Part shown: positions 18,868-28,237 of the stretch, in pieces
Layout: each line of letters opens with the position of its first letter
How positions within the stretch are numbered: position 1 is the first letter of the stretch
NCBI RefSeq assembly: GCF_014652915.1
Contig: NZ_BMZS01000004.1
Location: forward strand, 124,001 to 188,000
Source: Thalassobaculum fulvum
GTDB taxonomy: Bacteria > Pseudomonadota > Alphaproteobacteria > Thalassobaculales > Thalassobaculaceae
Length of the DNA: 64,000 nucleotides
Direction of reading: 5' to 3'
The notes under the pieces: generated by a model
Databases searched by the model: none
Told to the model about the DNA's origin: nothing
Seen by the model: the letters and a program-made list of their open reading frames with translations, nothing else
Translations under genes and position numbers: made by a program

Positions 18868-20311
18868 ACGCGCCCGCCTTCAGAAATTTGGCCGGATTGA
18901 GGGCCCTGCCGTGATACCGGACCTCGTAGTGGACGTGAGGCCCGGAACTCCGGCCGCTCGATCCGAGCAGCCCGATGGTCCGGCCGAGTCTCACGGCCTC
19001 TCCCCGTCGGACCGTGATCTTAGCGAGATGGGCGTATCGCGTCATCAATCCATGGCCGTGGTCGATCTCGACCACCCGGCCGTAGGCCCGGCGCCGGCCG
19101 GCGAACACCACCGTACCGTCGGCCGTCGCCGTCACCGGCTCCTTGTAGGGGCCCGCCATGTCCAGCCCGTCATGCATCGCCCGCCGGCCGTTCAGCGGGT
19201 CGACCCGGGGGCCGAACCGGCTGGAGATCCGGTAGTTGGCGACCGGCGGGACCAGCGGCAGCGAGACGAACACCCCCCGCAGCGCCTCCCAGCGCTCCAG
19301 CCGCTGGGTCAGCGACACCCGCAGGGAATCTTCGTCCTCCTCGACCTGCATGTCGGGATGATAGGGAACGAACGGACCGCCCTGCCCCATGATCTGCTTG
19401 GGCGGCAGCGGCGCGATCGCGTCCAGCTTCAGCCCGGTGCGCTTGATCACTTCCTCGACCGTGCGGATGTTGGCCTGCGCCCGATCGGAGATCCGGCGCA
19501 GCTCGGTGCGGTGCGCATCCCGTTCCTCCTCGAGCACCCGCTGCAGCGAGGACAGCTGGTTGCGCAGCCCGTCGTTGTCCGACGCGATCGCGCTGCGTTC
19601 GAGGATCACGGTGCGCAGGTCGCCCTTCAGCGCCTTCACGTTGTTCTGCAGCAGCGCGATCTTGGAACTCGAGGATTCGAGCTCGTTGTGCAGCGCCCAG
19701 AGCCGATCGTCGAGGGCGGCGCGTTCCGCCGCGATCTCGGCCTTCTCGGCCTCGATGGTCTCCAGGTGCCGGCGCAGCGTCCCGATATGGGCTTCCAGCG
19801 CGTTGTTCTTCCCGGTCATCTGCCGCAGCTCGGAGCCGAGCAACTCGAGCTGATCGCCGAGGGCGACGCGCGCGTTGGCGATCCGGGCCCGCTCCTTCTC
19901 GGAGGTGCGCAGCGCCACCTCGGTCGAGTTGAGATCCTGCTTCAGCGCCTCGTTCTGGCTGAACAGGCGCCTCAGATGCGCCTCGGTCTCCTTCAGGTCC
20001 CGGGTGATCCCGACGATCGAAAGCTGATAGTCGGAGACTTGGTCGAGCAGCTTGCGGTAGGCCTGACGGGACCGGTCGATCGACTCGTTCTTGGCGAGGA
20101 TCATCGCCCCTTGGGTGTAGTAGCCGACCGTCGTGAACCCGACCCAGCCGGCGAATGCCAGCCAGCCGCCGAGCGCCGCGAGCTGCAGCCCGGTGGTCAG
20201 CCGGATGTAACTGGTTTCGCCGTCCGTGCGGAGGATGATCTGTCGTTCCGGGAAGAACCGGCGCACGCCACCCTTCAGGCGATCCGCCCACCCAATGGCG
20301 TCGTCTGTCAT
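18842..20311 (-). CDS. M23 family metallopeptidase with coiled coil (LytM-type)
   Basis: The protein is probably a membrane-anchored peptidoglycan endopeptidase. Of its 489 residues, the first 40 are cytoplasmic and basic, and a membrane helix spans about 41-64. A long coiled coil follows (about 75-285), and the M23 domain ends the protein. Zinc ligands are H380 and D384 in HDGLD and H461 in HVH; H428 (YAHL) and H459 are the expected catalytic histidines. All are present, so it should be active. The gene is upstream of bactofilin and overlaps it by 26 bases, which supports a joint role in cell shape or curvature. Confidence 0.93.
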   Translation of the reverse strand: MTDDAIGWADRLKGGVRRFFPERQIILRTDGETSYIRLTTGLQLAALGGWLAFAGWVGFTTVGYYTQGAMILAKNESIDRSRQAYRKLLDQVSDYQLSIVGITRDLKETEAHLRRLFSQNEALKQDLNSTEVALRTSEKERARIANARVALGDQLELLGSELRQMTGKNNALEAHIGTLRRHLETIEAEKAEIAAERAALDDRLWALHNELESSSSKIALLQNNVKALKGDLRTVILERSAIASDNDGLRNQLSSLQRVLEEERDAHRTELRRISDRAQANIRTVEEVIKRTGLKLDAIAPLPPKQIMGQGGPFVPYHPDMQVEEDEDSLRVSLTQRLERWEALRGVFVSLPLVPPVANYRISSRFGPRVDPLNGRRAMHDGLDMAGPYKEPVTATADGTVVFAGRRRAYGRVVEIDHGHGLMTRYAHLAKITVRRGEAVRLGRTIGLLGSSGRSSGPHVHYEVRYHGRALNPAKFLKAGAYVQSKEAD

Positions 20312-20451
20312 GCGGCCACCCCCCGTCGATTACGTTCGTGTGGTTCGGGCCCGCCCGCCCGACCTGTTCGCACTCGTCTCTCCCACGCGGCACGCGCAAA
20401 TTAGCTTTCGTCGGTATCATAGGCAAGAAGTTGCCGCAGCCGGAGCACTGC

Positions 20452-21084
20452 GTGGGGCGGGATCTAGACCTCGACGACCAGATCCGCGGCGTCGCCATGG
20501 CCTTGCGGCACTGGTTCGACGTCCGCGACCTGGAGTCGTTGCAGCGCGAGGTGGGCATCCTGCCCGCCGGCGGCGCGAGCCGGCCGTACGACAAGCATCG
20601 CCGGGTGCTCACCGTCACGGCACTGCCACCGCAGATCGTAAGACTGAAGGCCGACGCCCCGATGGCGACGCTGCACTACATGCAGGACGTCTACGACGAC
20701 GGCACCTTGCGGGCGGATCCGTGGCGCTGGTGGTTCGCCTGGGTCGCGATCGAGCTGATCGCCCGCGTCGGCCCGGATCGGGACGGCTCCAAGACCCGTC
20801 GATTTGTTGCCGAGGATCCGTCGATCGAGAGCGTGCGGGTATCCGCCCCGCGCTGGCTGGCAGCCAACCCCCTGCGTCTCCGCCTGATCGAGCGACGGCT
20901 GGCCGAACTGGTCGACCGTGCCTCGGATCCGGACGCGTCGCCCGGCCGGACCATCCAGGAGCGGGTGCGCGGCAACCTGGCCGGCAACCTGGCTCGCACC
21001 CTGGTGGACGCCATGGCCGACGAAGCCGCGGGGATCGCCGCGGCGATCACCCTGCGGCTCGACGAACGGGCGCGCCGCGGCTGA
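20452..21084 (+). CDS. Hypothetical protein
   Basis: From the GTG at 20452, which has GGAG 11 bases upstream, the product has 210 residues and matches no family I recognise. It is soluble, with many Arg, Asp and Trp residues. Features include DPWRWWFAWVAIELIARVG near the middle, an Arg-rich helix LRLRLIERRLAELVDR, and an Ala-rich helical end. An earlier GTG at 20338 has no ribosome site. Just after the stop, CTCGATCCGGC is repeated twice. The gene is divergent from the M23 peptidase gene and convergent with the gamma-glutamyltransferase gene. Confidence 0.6.
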   Translation: MGRDLDLDDQIRGVAMALRHWFDVRDLESLQREVGILPAGGASRPYDKHRRVLTVTALPPQIVRLKADAPMATLHYMQDVYDDGTLRADPWRWWFAWVAIELIARVGPDRDGSKTRRFVAEDPSIESVRVSAPRWLAANPLRLRLIERRLAELVDRASDPDASPGRTIQERVRGNLAGNLARTLVDAMADEAAGIAAAITLRLDERARRG

Positions 21085-21122
21085 GGCCTCGATCCGGCTG
21101 AGAGCTCGATCCGGCCGCGACG

Positions 21123-22913
21123 TCAATCCGGCCCTGCCGCCAGACCGCCGGGGCGTCGGGGATCCGCGAACCCCCGGTAACCCTCCGCGACCCGGCGAAC
21201 GTTCTGCACCGTCGCGCCGGACCGGCGGCGCACGACCCGGTGCCCCATGGCTTCGAGCAGCGCCGCGGTATCCGGCGAAAAGCCCTCCTCGATCCGCAGT
21301 TCGTCCGGCAGCCACTGGTGATGGATCCGCGGCGCCAGTGTCGCTTCCGCGAGGTTCATGCCGTGGTCGATGGTGTTCACGAGGAACTGCAGCACCGAGG
21401 TGATGATCCGGCTGCCGCCCTGCCCGCCGGTGGCGATGGCCGTCGCCGGCCCGTCGAGCACCAGGGTCGGCGCCATCGAGGACAGCGGCCGCTTGCCGGC
21501 CTCGACGGCGTTCTCCTCGCCCTGCACCAGCCCGTAGGCGTTGGCCGCACCGGGCCGGGCGGCGAAGTCGTCCATCTCGTTGTTCAGGAAGATGCCGGTG
21601 CCTTCGGCAACAATGCCGGTGCCGAACGCGAAGTTCAGGGTGGTGGTCAGGGCGACCGCCGTGCCGTCCCGGTCCATCACCGAAAGGTGGGTGGTGTTGT
21701 CGCTCTCGTAGGCCTTCGGCTCACCGGGGCCGAGCGCCGACGACTCGGTCGCCCGCTGCAGGTCGATGCCCTGGCGCAGCGACGCCGCGTAGTCCTTCGA
21801 GACCAGCCCGGCCAGCGGCACGTCGTGGAAGGCGGGGTCGGCGATGTGCTTGAAGCGGTCGGCATAGGCCCGCCGCATGGTCTCGGCCATGCGGTGCAGG
21901 GTCGCTGCCGAGCCGAACCCGAGCTCGGCGATCGGCCAGCCCTCCAGCACGTTCAGCATCTGGATCAGCAGGGCGCCGCCGGAGCTCGGCGGCGGCATCG
22001 AGACGACCTCGACCCCGCGATACGTCCCGCGCACCGGCTCGCGCAGCACGGTCCGGTATTCCGCCAGGTCGCCCTCGTCGATCAGCCCGTCGTGCCGCCG
22101 CATCTCGTCGGCGATCGCGACCGCGATCGGGCCGCGATAGAACCCGTCCGGGCCGTCGCGGGCGATCAGCGCGAGCGTATTGGCGAGGTCGGGCTGCCGG
22201 AATATTTCCCCCGGCAGATAGGCGCCGCCGTCGGCCCGGGCGACCACCACCTTCGACTGCGGCCAGCGGCTCAACCGCTCGTGCGAACGGGCGATGTCGC
22301 GGGCGAGCGCCCGGGTCATCGGGAAGCCGTCCCGGGCCAGCGCGATCGCCGGCTCGATGACCCGGTCGAGCGGCCAGGTTCCCCAGCGCGCCAGCGCGTC
22401 GGCATAGCCGGCGACCGATCCGGGAACGCCGACCGACCGGTGCGAGTACCGCGCCAGCCGCTTGTCGACCTCGCCGTCCGGCCCGATGAACAGCTCCCGC
22501 CAGGCCCGCCCGGGCGCAGTCTCGCGGAAGTCGAGGGCGACCGGCGCCGACCCGTCGGCCGGCCGCACCAGCAGGAATCCGCCGCCGCCGAGGTTGCCGG
22601 CCTGCGGCAGCGTCACCGCCAGGGCGAAGGCCGTGGCGACCGCGGCGTCGATCGCGTTGCCGCCGGCCGCCAGGACGTCGACCCCGACCCGGGTCGCCGT
22701 GGCCTCGCGGCTGGCCACCATGCCGTAGCGGGCCTCGGCCGGGATGATCCGGTCGCCGCGATCGAGCGCCGGCGCCTCGAGCGATGCCCCCGCCGCGAAG
22801 GCCGGGCCGAGCAGCGCCAAGCCGCCGCCGGCCAGGACGCCGCCGCCGGCCAGGAAGGCGCGCCGGCCGAGCCGCGGGCCCGGCCCCGATGGGAGACGAT
22901 GTCGCTGGCTCAC
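21123..22913 (-). CDS. ggt: Gamma-glutamyltransferase with Tat signal
   Basis: GGT is a self-cleaving enzyme that hydrolyses or transfers the gamma-glutamyl group of glutathione and similar compounds. The 596-residue product from the GTG at 22913 (TGGAGG nine bases upstream) has a twin-arginine signal, GRRAFLAGGG at 16-25 followed by an Ala/Gly/Leu-rich stretch to about 42. The autoprocessing threonine is T407 in DNTTHLSV. NNEMDDF and KRPLSSMAPT are also typical. Export should be by the Tat route to the periplasm. An ATG 33 bases upstream is possible but less well placed. It is divergent from soxB across 101 bp. Confidence 0.93.
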   Translation of the reverse strand: MSQRHRLPSGPGPRLGRRAFLAGGGVLAGGGLALLGPAFAAGASLEAPALDRGDRIIPAEARYGMVASREATATRVGVDVLAAGGNAIDAAVATAFALAVTLPQAGNLGGGGFLLVRPADGSAPVALDFRETAPGRAWRELFIGPDGEVDKRLARYSHRSVGVPGSVAGYADALARWGTWPLDRVIEPAIALARDGFPMTRALARDIARSHERLSRWPQSKVVVARADGGAYLPGEIFRQPDLANTLALIARDGPDGFYRGPIAVAIADEMRRHDGLIDEGDLAEYRTVLREPVRGTYRGVEVVSMPPPSSGGALLIQMLNVLEGWPIAELGFGSAATLHRMAETMRRAYADRFKHIADPAFHDVPLAGLVSKDYAASLRQGIDLQRATESSALGPGEPKAYESDNTTHLSVMDRDGTAVALTTTLNFAFGTGIVAEGTGIFLNNEMDDFAARPGAANAYGLVQGEENAVEAGKRPLSSMAPTLVLDGPATAIATGGQGGSRIITSVLQFLVNTIDHGMNLAEATLAPRIHHQWLPDELRIEEGFSPDTAALLEAMGHRVVRRRSGATVQNVRRVAEGYRGFADPRRPGGLAAGPD

Positions 22914-23014
22914 CGAATGGTCCTCCACCCGTCGTCTCGGGGACAATAAGCGTCCGATGCCGGTCTCGCCACCCGCCAGCGGTTGTTGCAGAGTGGCGCG
23001 GCAGGGAGGGTCCG

Positions 23015-24271
23015 ATGGCCGAATATTCCGTTCTCAGCCTGGTGCGCAACGCACTCGGCGGTCACCGGCGCTGGATCCGCGCCTGGCGCGATCCCGAGCC
23101 GAAGAAGCGCTACGACGTGCTCATCGTCGGCGGCGGCGGCCACGGCCTCGCCACCGCCTACTACCTGGCGCGCAACCACGGCATCACCGACGTCGCGGTG
23201 CTGGAGAAGGGCTGGATCGGCGGCGGCAACGTCGGCCGCAACACCACCATCGTCCGCTCCAACTACCTGCTCGACGGCAACAACCATTTCTACGAGCACT
23301 CCCTCAAGCTGTGGGAGGGGCTGAGCCGCGAGCTGAACTACAACGTGATGTTCAGCCAGCGCGGCGTGCTCAACCTCGCGCACTCCGACGGACAGATGGA
23401 CGCCTATGCCCGGCGCGGCAACGCCATGCGCCTGAACGGCGTCGATTCCGAACTGCTGGACCGCAACGGCGTGCGCCGGCTCTACCCCTACCTCGACTAC
23501 TCGGCGAACGCCCGGTTCCCGATCTACGGCGGCCTGCTGCAGCCGCGCGGCGGTACCGCTCGACACGACGCCGTCGCCTGGGGCTTCGCGCGCGGTGCCG
23601 ACCGGCTGGGCGTCGACATCATCCAGAACTGCGAGGTCACCGGGTTCGAGCGTTCGGGCGATCGCATCACCGGCGTACAGACGACCCGCGGCACCATCGG
23701 CTGCGGCCGGGTCGGCATGGCGGTCGCCGGCAACACCAGCCGGGTCGCGCAGATGGCCGGGCTGGAACTGCCGATCGAGAGCCACGTGCTGCAGGCCTTC
23801 GTGACCGAGCCGCTGAAGCCGCTGATCGACGGCGTGATCACCTTCGGGGCCGGGCACTTCTACATCAGCCAGTCCGACAAGGGCGGGCTGGTGCTGGGCG
23901 GCGACATCGACTTCTACAACTCCTACGCCCAGCGCGGGAACCTGCCGACCGTCGAGCACGTGATGGCGAACGGCTGCGCAATGATGCCGAACCTGCGGCG
24001 GCTGCGGATCCTGCGCAGCTGGGGCGGCATCATGGACATGTCGATGGACGGCAGCCCGATCATCTCGAAGACCCCGATCGACAACCTCTACCTCAACGCC
24101 GGCTGGTGCTATGGCGGCTTCAAGGCGACGCCGGGCTCCGGCTGGGTGTTCGCCCACACCATCGCCGAGGACCGGCCGCACCGGTTCAACGAGCCGCTGT
24201 CGCTGGGGCGGTTCACCACCGGCCACCTGCTGGACGAGGGCGGCAAGGGGCCGACCCCGAAGCTGCACTGA
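23015..24271 (+). CDS. soxB: Sarcosine oxidase subunit beta
   Basis: This is the FAD/FMN subunit of heterotetrameric sarcosine oxidase, which demethylates sarcosine to glycine and passes the methyl carbon to tetrahydrofolate. The 418-residue product has the dinucleotide fold VLIVGGGGHGLATAYYLARN (36-55). H184 in GTARHDAVAW is at the place where the family attaches FMN covalently. The substrate-domain patterns MDGSPIISKTP and NAGWCYGGFKATPGSG are also typical. A GGGAGGG ribosome site precedes the ATG. It is the first gene of soxBDAG, with soxD 16 bp on. Confidence 0.95.
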   Translation: MAEYSVLSLVRNALGGHRRWIRAWRDPEPKKRYDVLIVGGGGHGLATAYYLARNHGITDVAVLEKGWIGGGNVGRNTTIVRSNYLLDGNNHFYEHSLKLWEGLSRELNYNVMFSQRGVLNLAHSDGQMDAYARRGNAMRLNGVDSELLDRNGVRRLYPYLDYSANARFPIYGGLLQPRGGTARHDAVAWGFARGADRLGVDIIQNCEVTGFERSGDRITGVQTTRGTIGCGRVGMAVAGNTSRVAQMAGLELPIESHVLQAFVTEPLKPLIDGVITFGAGHFYISQSDKGGLVLGGDIDFYNSYAQRGNLPTVEHVMANGCAMMPNLRRLRILRSWGGIMDMSMDGSPIISKTPIDNLYLNAGWCYGGFKATPGSGWVFAHTIAEDRPHRFNEPLSLGRFTTGHLLDEGGKGPTPKLH

Positions 24272-24287
24272 CCGCCGGAGCAAGCCG

Positions 24288-24581
24288 ATGATCCGCATCC
24301 CCTGCCCGTACTGCGGCCCGCGCGACCACGACGAGTTCAGCTATGCCGGCGACGCCACCAAGGTGCGGCCCGCCGACCCCGCGGCGGCCACCCCCGAGGA
24401 CTGGCACCGCTACGTCTACCTGCGCGACAATCCGCGCGGCGCGCATCTCGAGTACTGGCACCACGTCCAGGGCTGCCGGGCCTATGTGAAGGTACTGCGC
24501 GACACCGCCACCCACGAGGTGCTGGCCGCCGGCCTGCCGTCGGACGACCTGCCATTTGAAGATCTGGAGGCCGGACGATGA
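24288..24581 (+). CDS. soxD: Sarcosine oxidase subunit delta
   Basis: SoxD is the small zinc-binding subunit of heterotetrameric sarcosine oxidase. The 97-residue product starts MIRIPCPYCGPRDHDEFSY, the conserved zinc motif (C6, C9, with H14), followed by DWHRYVYLRDNPRGAHLEYWHH and GCRAYVKVLRDT. Its stop overlaps the soxA start by four bases (ATGA), so subunit ratios are probably kept by coupling. Confidence 0.96.
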   Translation: MIRIPCPYCGPRDHDEFSYAGDATKVRPADPAAATPEDWHRYVYLRDNPRGAHLEYWHHVQGCRAYVKVLRDTATHEVLAAGLPSDDLPFEDLEAGR

Positions 24582-27500
24582 CCGGTTCCGACCAGAGCCA
24601 CCGGCTGCCGACCGGCGGGGCGATCGACCGCCGGCGCCCGCTCGCCTTCCGGTTCGACGGCCGCGAGTACCGCGGGTATGCCGGCGATACCCTGGCCTCG
24701 GCGCTGCTGGCCAACGGGGTGCGCGTGGTCGGGCGCAGCTTCAAGTACCACCGGCCGCGCGGCGTGCTGACCGCCGGCCCGGAAGAGCCGAACGCCCTGG
24801 TCGAGCTGCGCGGCGGCGCCCGCATCGAGCCGAACACCCGCGCCACCATGGTCGAGCTGTTCCACGGGCTCGAGGCGACCAGCCAGAACCGCTGGCCGTC
24901 GCTGCGGTTCGACGCCCTGGAGGTGAACGACCTGCTGTCGCGCTTCCTGGTCGCCGGCTTCTACTACAAGACCTTCATGGGGTTCCCGGGCTGGCATTTC
25001 TGGGAGCAGCGGATCCGCGCCGCCGCCGGCATGGGCCGCGGCACCACCGAGCCGGACCCGGATGGCTACGAGACCATGAACGCGCATTGCGACGTGCTGG
25101 TGGTCGGCGGTGGGCCGGCCGGGCTCGCTGCGGCACTGGCGGCCGGCCGCACCGGCGCCCGGGTGATGCTGCTGGAGGAGACCGACGGCCTCGGCGGCCG
25201 GCTGCGCAGCGACCGCGAGACCCTGAATGGCACCCCGGCGATGCGCTGGGCCGAGGCAGCCGCCTTCGAACTGGTCGATCTGCCCGAGGTCACGGTCCTG
25301 ACCCGCACCACCGGCTTCGGCATCTACGACGGCAACGTGGTCGGCGCGGTCGAGCGGGTGGCCGACCACCTGCCGGTGCCGCCGGCGCATATGGTCCGCC
25401 AGCGGCTCTGGCACATCCGCCCGCGCCGGGTGATCGTCGCCGCCGGCGCGATCGAGCGACCGCTGGTGTTCGGCGGCAACGACCGCCCGGGCGTGATGCA
25501 GGCCGGTGCCGTGCGGACCTACCTGAACCGCTACGCCGTGGCGCCCGGCCGCCAGGCGGTGGTGGTCGCCAACAACGACGACGGCTATCGCACCGCCCTC
25601 GACCTCGCCGCCGCCGGCATCCACGTCGCCCAGGTGGTCGACACCCGCAGCGCCGGCCGCGGCGAATGGTGGCGCCGGGCGGTCGACGCCGGGCTCGACG
25701 TGGTCGACCGCGCCGCGGTGACCAACGCCTACGGCCGCATGGGGCTGGTCGGCTGCGACGTCACCCGCCTCGACGGCAACGGCGGCACGGCCGGCAACGG
25801 CCGGTTCGTGCCCTGCGACCTGATCGCCAGCTCCGGCGGCTGGACCCCGTCGATCCACCTGCACAGCCATGCCGGCGGCAAGGCCGAGTGGGACGACGCG
25901 ATCGCCGCCTTCGTGCCGGGCCCCGGGCGGGCCGGCGTGACCACGATCGGCGCCGCCGCCGGCCGGTTCGCGCTGTCCGACTGCCTGGCCGACGGCTTCC
26001 GGGTCGGCGCCGAGGCCGCCCGGGACTGCGGTTTCGGCAGTGGCACGGCGCCGGACGCGCCGGTCGCCGACGAGGCTTCGGTCGCACCGCTGCAGGCGAT
26101 CTGGTCGGTCCCCGGCACGCCGGGCCGGAAGGTGAAGCGGTTCGTCGACCACCAGGACGACGTCACGGTCGAGGACATCGAACTCGCCCACCGCGAGGGC
26201 TTCGTCTCGGTCGAGCACCTCAAGCGCTACACCACGCTGGGCATGGGCACCGACCAGGGCAAGACCTCGAACACCGCCGGCCACGCCCTGATGGCCGGGT
26301 TGCGCGGCCGACCGATCCCGGCGGTCGGCACCACCACCTTCCGGCCGCCCTATACCCCGGTCGCCATGGGCGCGTTCGCCGGCCGGGCCGCCGGCCGCCA
26401 CCTCGCCCCGATCCGCCGCACCGCCCTGCACGACTGGCACGCCGCCAACGGCGTGGTGTTCGTCGAGGCCGGGCCGTGGTTGCGCCCGCAGTACTACCTG
26501 CGGCCCGGCGAGACGAACTCCAGGGAGGCCATGGACCGGGCGATCACCGAGGAGGTGGTCGCCACCCGCACCAGGGTCGGGATCTCCGACGTCTCCAGCC
26601 TCGGCAAGATCGACGTGCAGGGACCGGACGCCGCCGAGTTCCTGAACCGGGTGTACTGCAACGGCTTCGCCAGGCTGCCGGTCGGCAAGGCGCGCTACGG
26701 GCTGATGCTGCGCGAGGACGGGCTGGTCGACGACGACGGCACCACCTCGCGGCTGGCCGACACGCATTTCCTGATGACGACCACCACGGTTCACGCCGCC
26801 GAGGTGCTGGCCGACCTGGAGTGGTACCTGCAGGTGGTGTGGCCGGAGCTCGACGTGCGGGTGTCGTCGGTCACCGAGCAGTGGGCCGGCATGGCGCTGG
26901 CCGGCCCGCGGGCGCGCGACGTGCTGGCGGCCGCGCTCGACCCGGGCACCGCCGACGTCTCCAACGAGGCCCTGCCTTTCCTCGGCGTGACCACCACCGC
27001 GACCGTCCGCGGCGTGCCGGTGCGGATCTTCCGCATCAGCTTCTCCGGCGAGCTCGGCTACGAGGTCAATGCGCCGGCCGACTGGGGCATCGATGTCTGG
27101 GAGGCCCTGATGCACGCCGGCGAACCGCACGGCATCCGGCCCTACGGGCTCGAGGCCATGGGCATCATGCGGATCGAGAAGGGCCACGTCGCCGGGGCGG
27201 AGCTGGACGGCCGGACCACGCCGGACGACCTCGGCCTCGGCCGAATGGCCAGCACCGCCAAGTGGTATGTCGGCCGCGGCATGCTGGGCAAGCCGGCCTA
27301 CACCGATCCGGATCGGCCGAAGCTGGTCGGGCTGGTGCCGGTCGACGGCAGGACCCGGATCCGCGCCGGCGCGATCCTGGTCGCGGACCCGGACGCGCCG
27401 ACCCCGATCCCGAAGCTCGGCCACGTCACCTCCAGCGCCTACCTGTCGCCGACGGTCGGCCACCCGATCAGCCTGGCCCTGCTGGCGCGCGGGCGGGAGC

Positions 27501-27610
27501 GCATCGGCGAGGAGGTCTGGGCGGTGTTCCCGACCCGCAGCCAGCGGATCCGGGCACGGGTGACCGAGCCCTGCTTCGTCGACCCGGAGGGGGAGAAGCT
27601 GCATGGCTGA
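24578..27610 (+). CDS. soxA: Sarcosine oxidase subunit alpha
   Basis: The 1010-residue alpha subunit binds NAD and tetrahydrofolate. Domains in order: an N-terminal ferredoxin-like region that lacks iron-sulfur cysteines (about 20-110), a dinucleotide fold with DVLVVGGGPAGLAAALAAG (about 170-190) and the linked oxidoreductase region, then a long aminomethyltransferase (GcvT-like) half from about 600 to the end with SSLGKIDVQGPDAAEFLNR and SFSGELGYEVN. The last domain takes the methyl carbon onto folate. It is coupled to soxD by ATGA and overlaps soxG by eight bases. Confidence 0.96.
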   Translation: MTGSDQSHRLPTGGAIDRRRPLAFRFDGREYRGYAGDTLASALLANGVRVVGRSFKYHRPRGVLTAGPEEPNALVELRGGARIEPNTRATMVELFHGLEATSQNRWPSLRFDALEVNDLLSRFLVAGFYYKTFMGFPGWHFWEQRIRAAAGMGRGTTEPDPDGYETMNAHCDVLVVGGGPAGLAAALAAGRTGARVMLLEETDGLGGRLRSDRETLNGTPAMRWAEAAAFELVDLPEVTVLTRTTGFGIYDGNVVGAVERVADHLPVPPAHMVRQRLWHIRPRRVIVAAGAIERPLVFGGNDRPGVMQAGAVRTYLNRYAVAPGRQAVVVANNDDGYRTALDLAAAGIHVAQVVDTRSAGRGEWWRRAVDAGLDVVDRAAVTNAYGRMGLVGCDVTRLDGNGGTAGNGRFVPCDLIASSGGWTPSIHLHSHAGGKAEWDDAIAAFVPGPGRAGVTTIGAAAGRFALSDCLADGFRVGAEAARDCGFGSGTAPDAPVADEASVAPLQAIWSVPGTPGRKVKRFVDHQDDVTVEDIELAHREGFVSVEHLKRYTTLGMGTDQGKTSNTAGHALMAGLRGRPIPAVGTTTFRPPYTPVAMGAFAGRAAGRHLAPIRRTALHDWHAANGVVFVEAGPWLRPQYYLRPGETNSREAMDRAITEEVVATRTRVGISDVSSLGKIDVQGPDAAEFLNRVYCNGFARLPVGKARYGLMLREDGLVDDDGTTSRLADTHFLMTTTTVHAAEVLADLEWYLQVVWPELDVRVSSVTEQWAGMALAGPRARDVLAAALDPGTADVSNEALPFLGVTTTATVRGVPVRIFRISFSGELGYEVNAPADWGIDVWEALMHAGEPHGIRPYGLEAMGIMRIEKGHVAGAELDGRTTPDDLGLGRMASTAKWYVGRGMLGKPAYTDPDRPKLVGLVPVDGRTRIRAGAILVADPDAPTPIPKLGHVTSSAYLSPTVGHPISLALLARGRERIGEEVWAVFPTRSQRIRARVTEPCFVDPEGEKLHG

Positions 27611-28232
27611 CGCGACCTCCCTGCCCCAAGCCCCCCTGCCCCCGCGCCGGTCGCCGCTGGATGCGGTGTGGGTTGCCGGCGACTACGGCGCCGCCGCCGT
27701 CGGCGGGCCGGGCGTGACGATGCTCCGGCGAAGCGGCCTGTCGTCGGTCCAGCTCGACGCCCGCCGCGGCACCGCCGCCAGCCTGCGCGCGGCGGTCGCC
27801 GGGGCGCTGGGCCTCGCCCTGCCCGGCCCGGGTCGGGCAGCCTCGGGCGGCGAGGTCCGGGCCCTGTGGCTCGGCCCCGATCGCTGGATGCTGCTGGCGG
27901 AGGACACCTTCGCCCTGGAGGCGAAGCTGCGGGCCGCCGCCGAGCCGGCCGGTGGCGTGGTCGTCGACCAGAGCCACGGCCGCACGATCCTGCGGCTTTC
28001 GGGCCCGGCGGTGCGCGAGGTGCTGGCCAAGGGCACCGGCGTCGACCTGCATCCCCGCGCCTTCGCCGAGGACGCGGTCGCCCAGACCGGGCTGTTCCAC
28101 CTGGCGGTCACCCTCGACAGGCGGCGCGGCACCGGGACCTTCGACGTGCACGGGATGCGCGGCTTCGCCCAGAGCCTGTTCGAGAGCCTGTGCGAGGCGG
28201 CGGCAGAGTTCGGTTACCGGCTTTCGGAATAG
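27603..28232 (+). CDS. soxG: Sarcosine oxidase subunit gamma
   Basis: SoxG completes the alpha-beta-gamma-delta complex. The 209-residue product has the GcvT-like gamma fold, with LWLGPDRWMLLAED, VVDQSHGRTILRLSGPAVREVLAKG and DLHPRAFAEDAVAQT, all typical. The start overlaps the soxA end by eight bases. No glyA, folD or purU, which are often linked to sox genes elsewhere, is next to it. Confidence 0.95.
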   Translation: MADATSLPQAPLPPRRSPLDAVWVAGDYGAAAVGGPGVTMLRRSGLSSVQLDARRGTAASLRAAVAGALGLALPGPGRAASGGEVRALWLGPDRWMLLAEDTFALEAKLRAAAEPAGGVVVDQSHGRTILRLSGPAVREVLAKGTGVDLHPRAFAEDAVAQTGLFHLAVTLDRRRGTGTFDVHGMRGFAQSLFESLCEAAAEFGYRLSE

Positions 28233-28237
28233 CGGGG

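Noticed and set aside
20338-20451. N-terminal extension of the unknown protein
   Set aside because: The GTG at 20338 has no ribosome site and the added residues look like untranslated leader; 20452 is better.
23015-28232. Sulfur-oxidation sox cluster
   Set aside because: The gene letters match, but the proteins have sarcosine oxidase domains, not SoxXYZAB sulfur domains.
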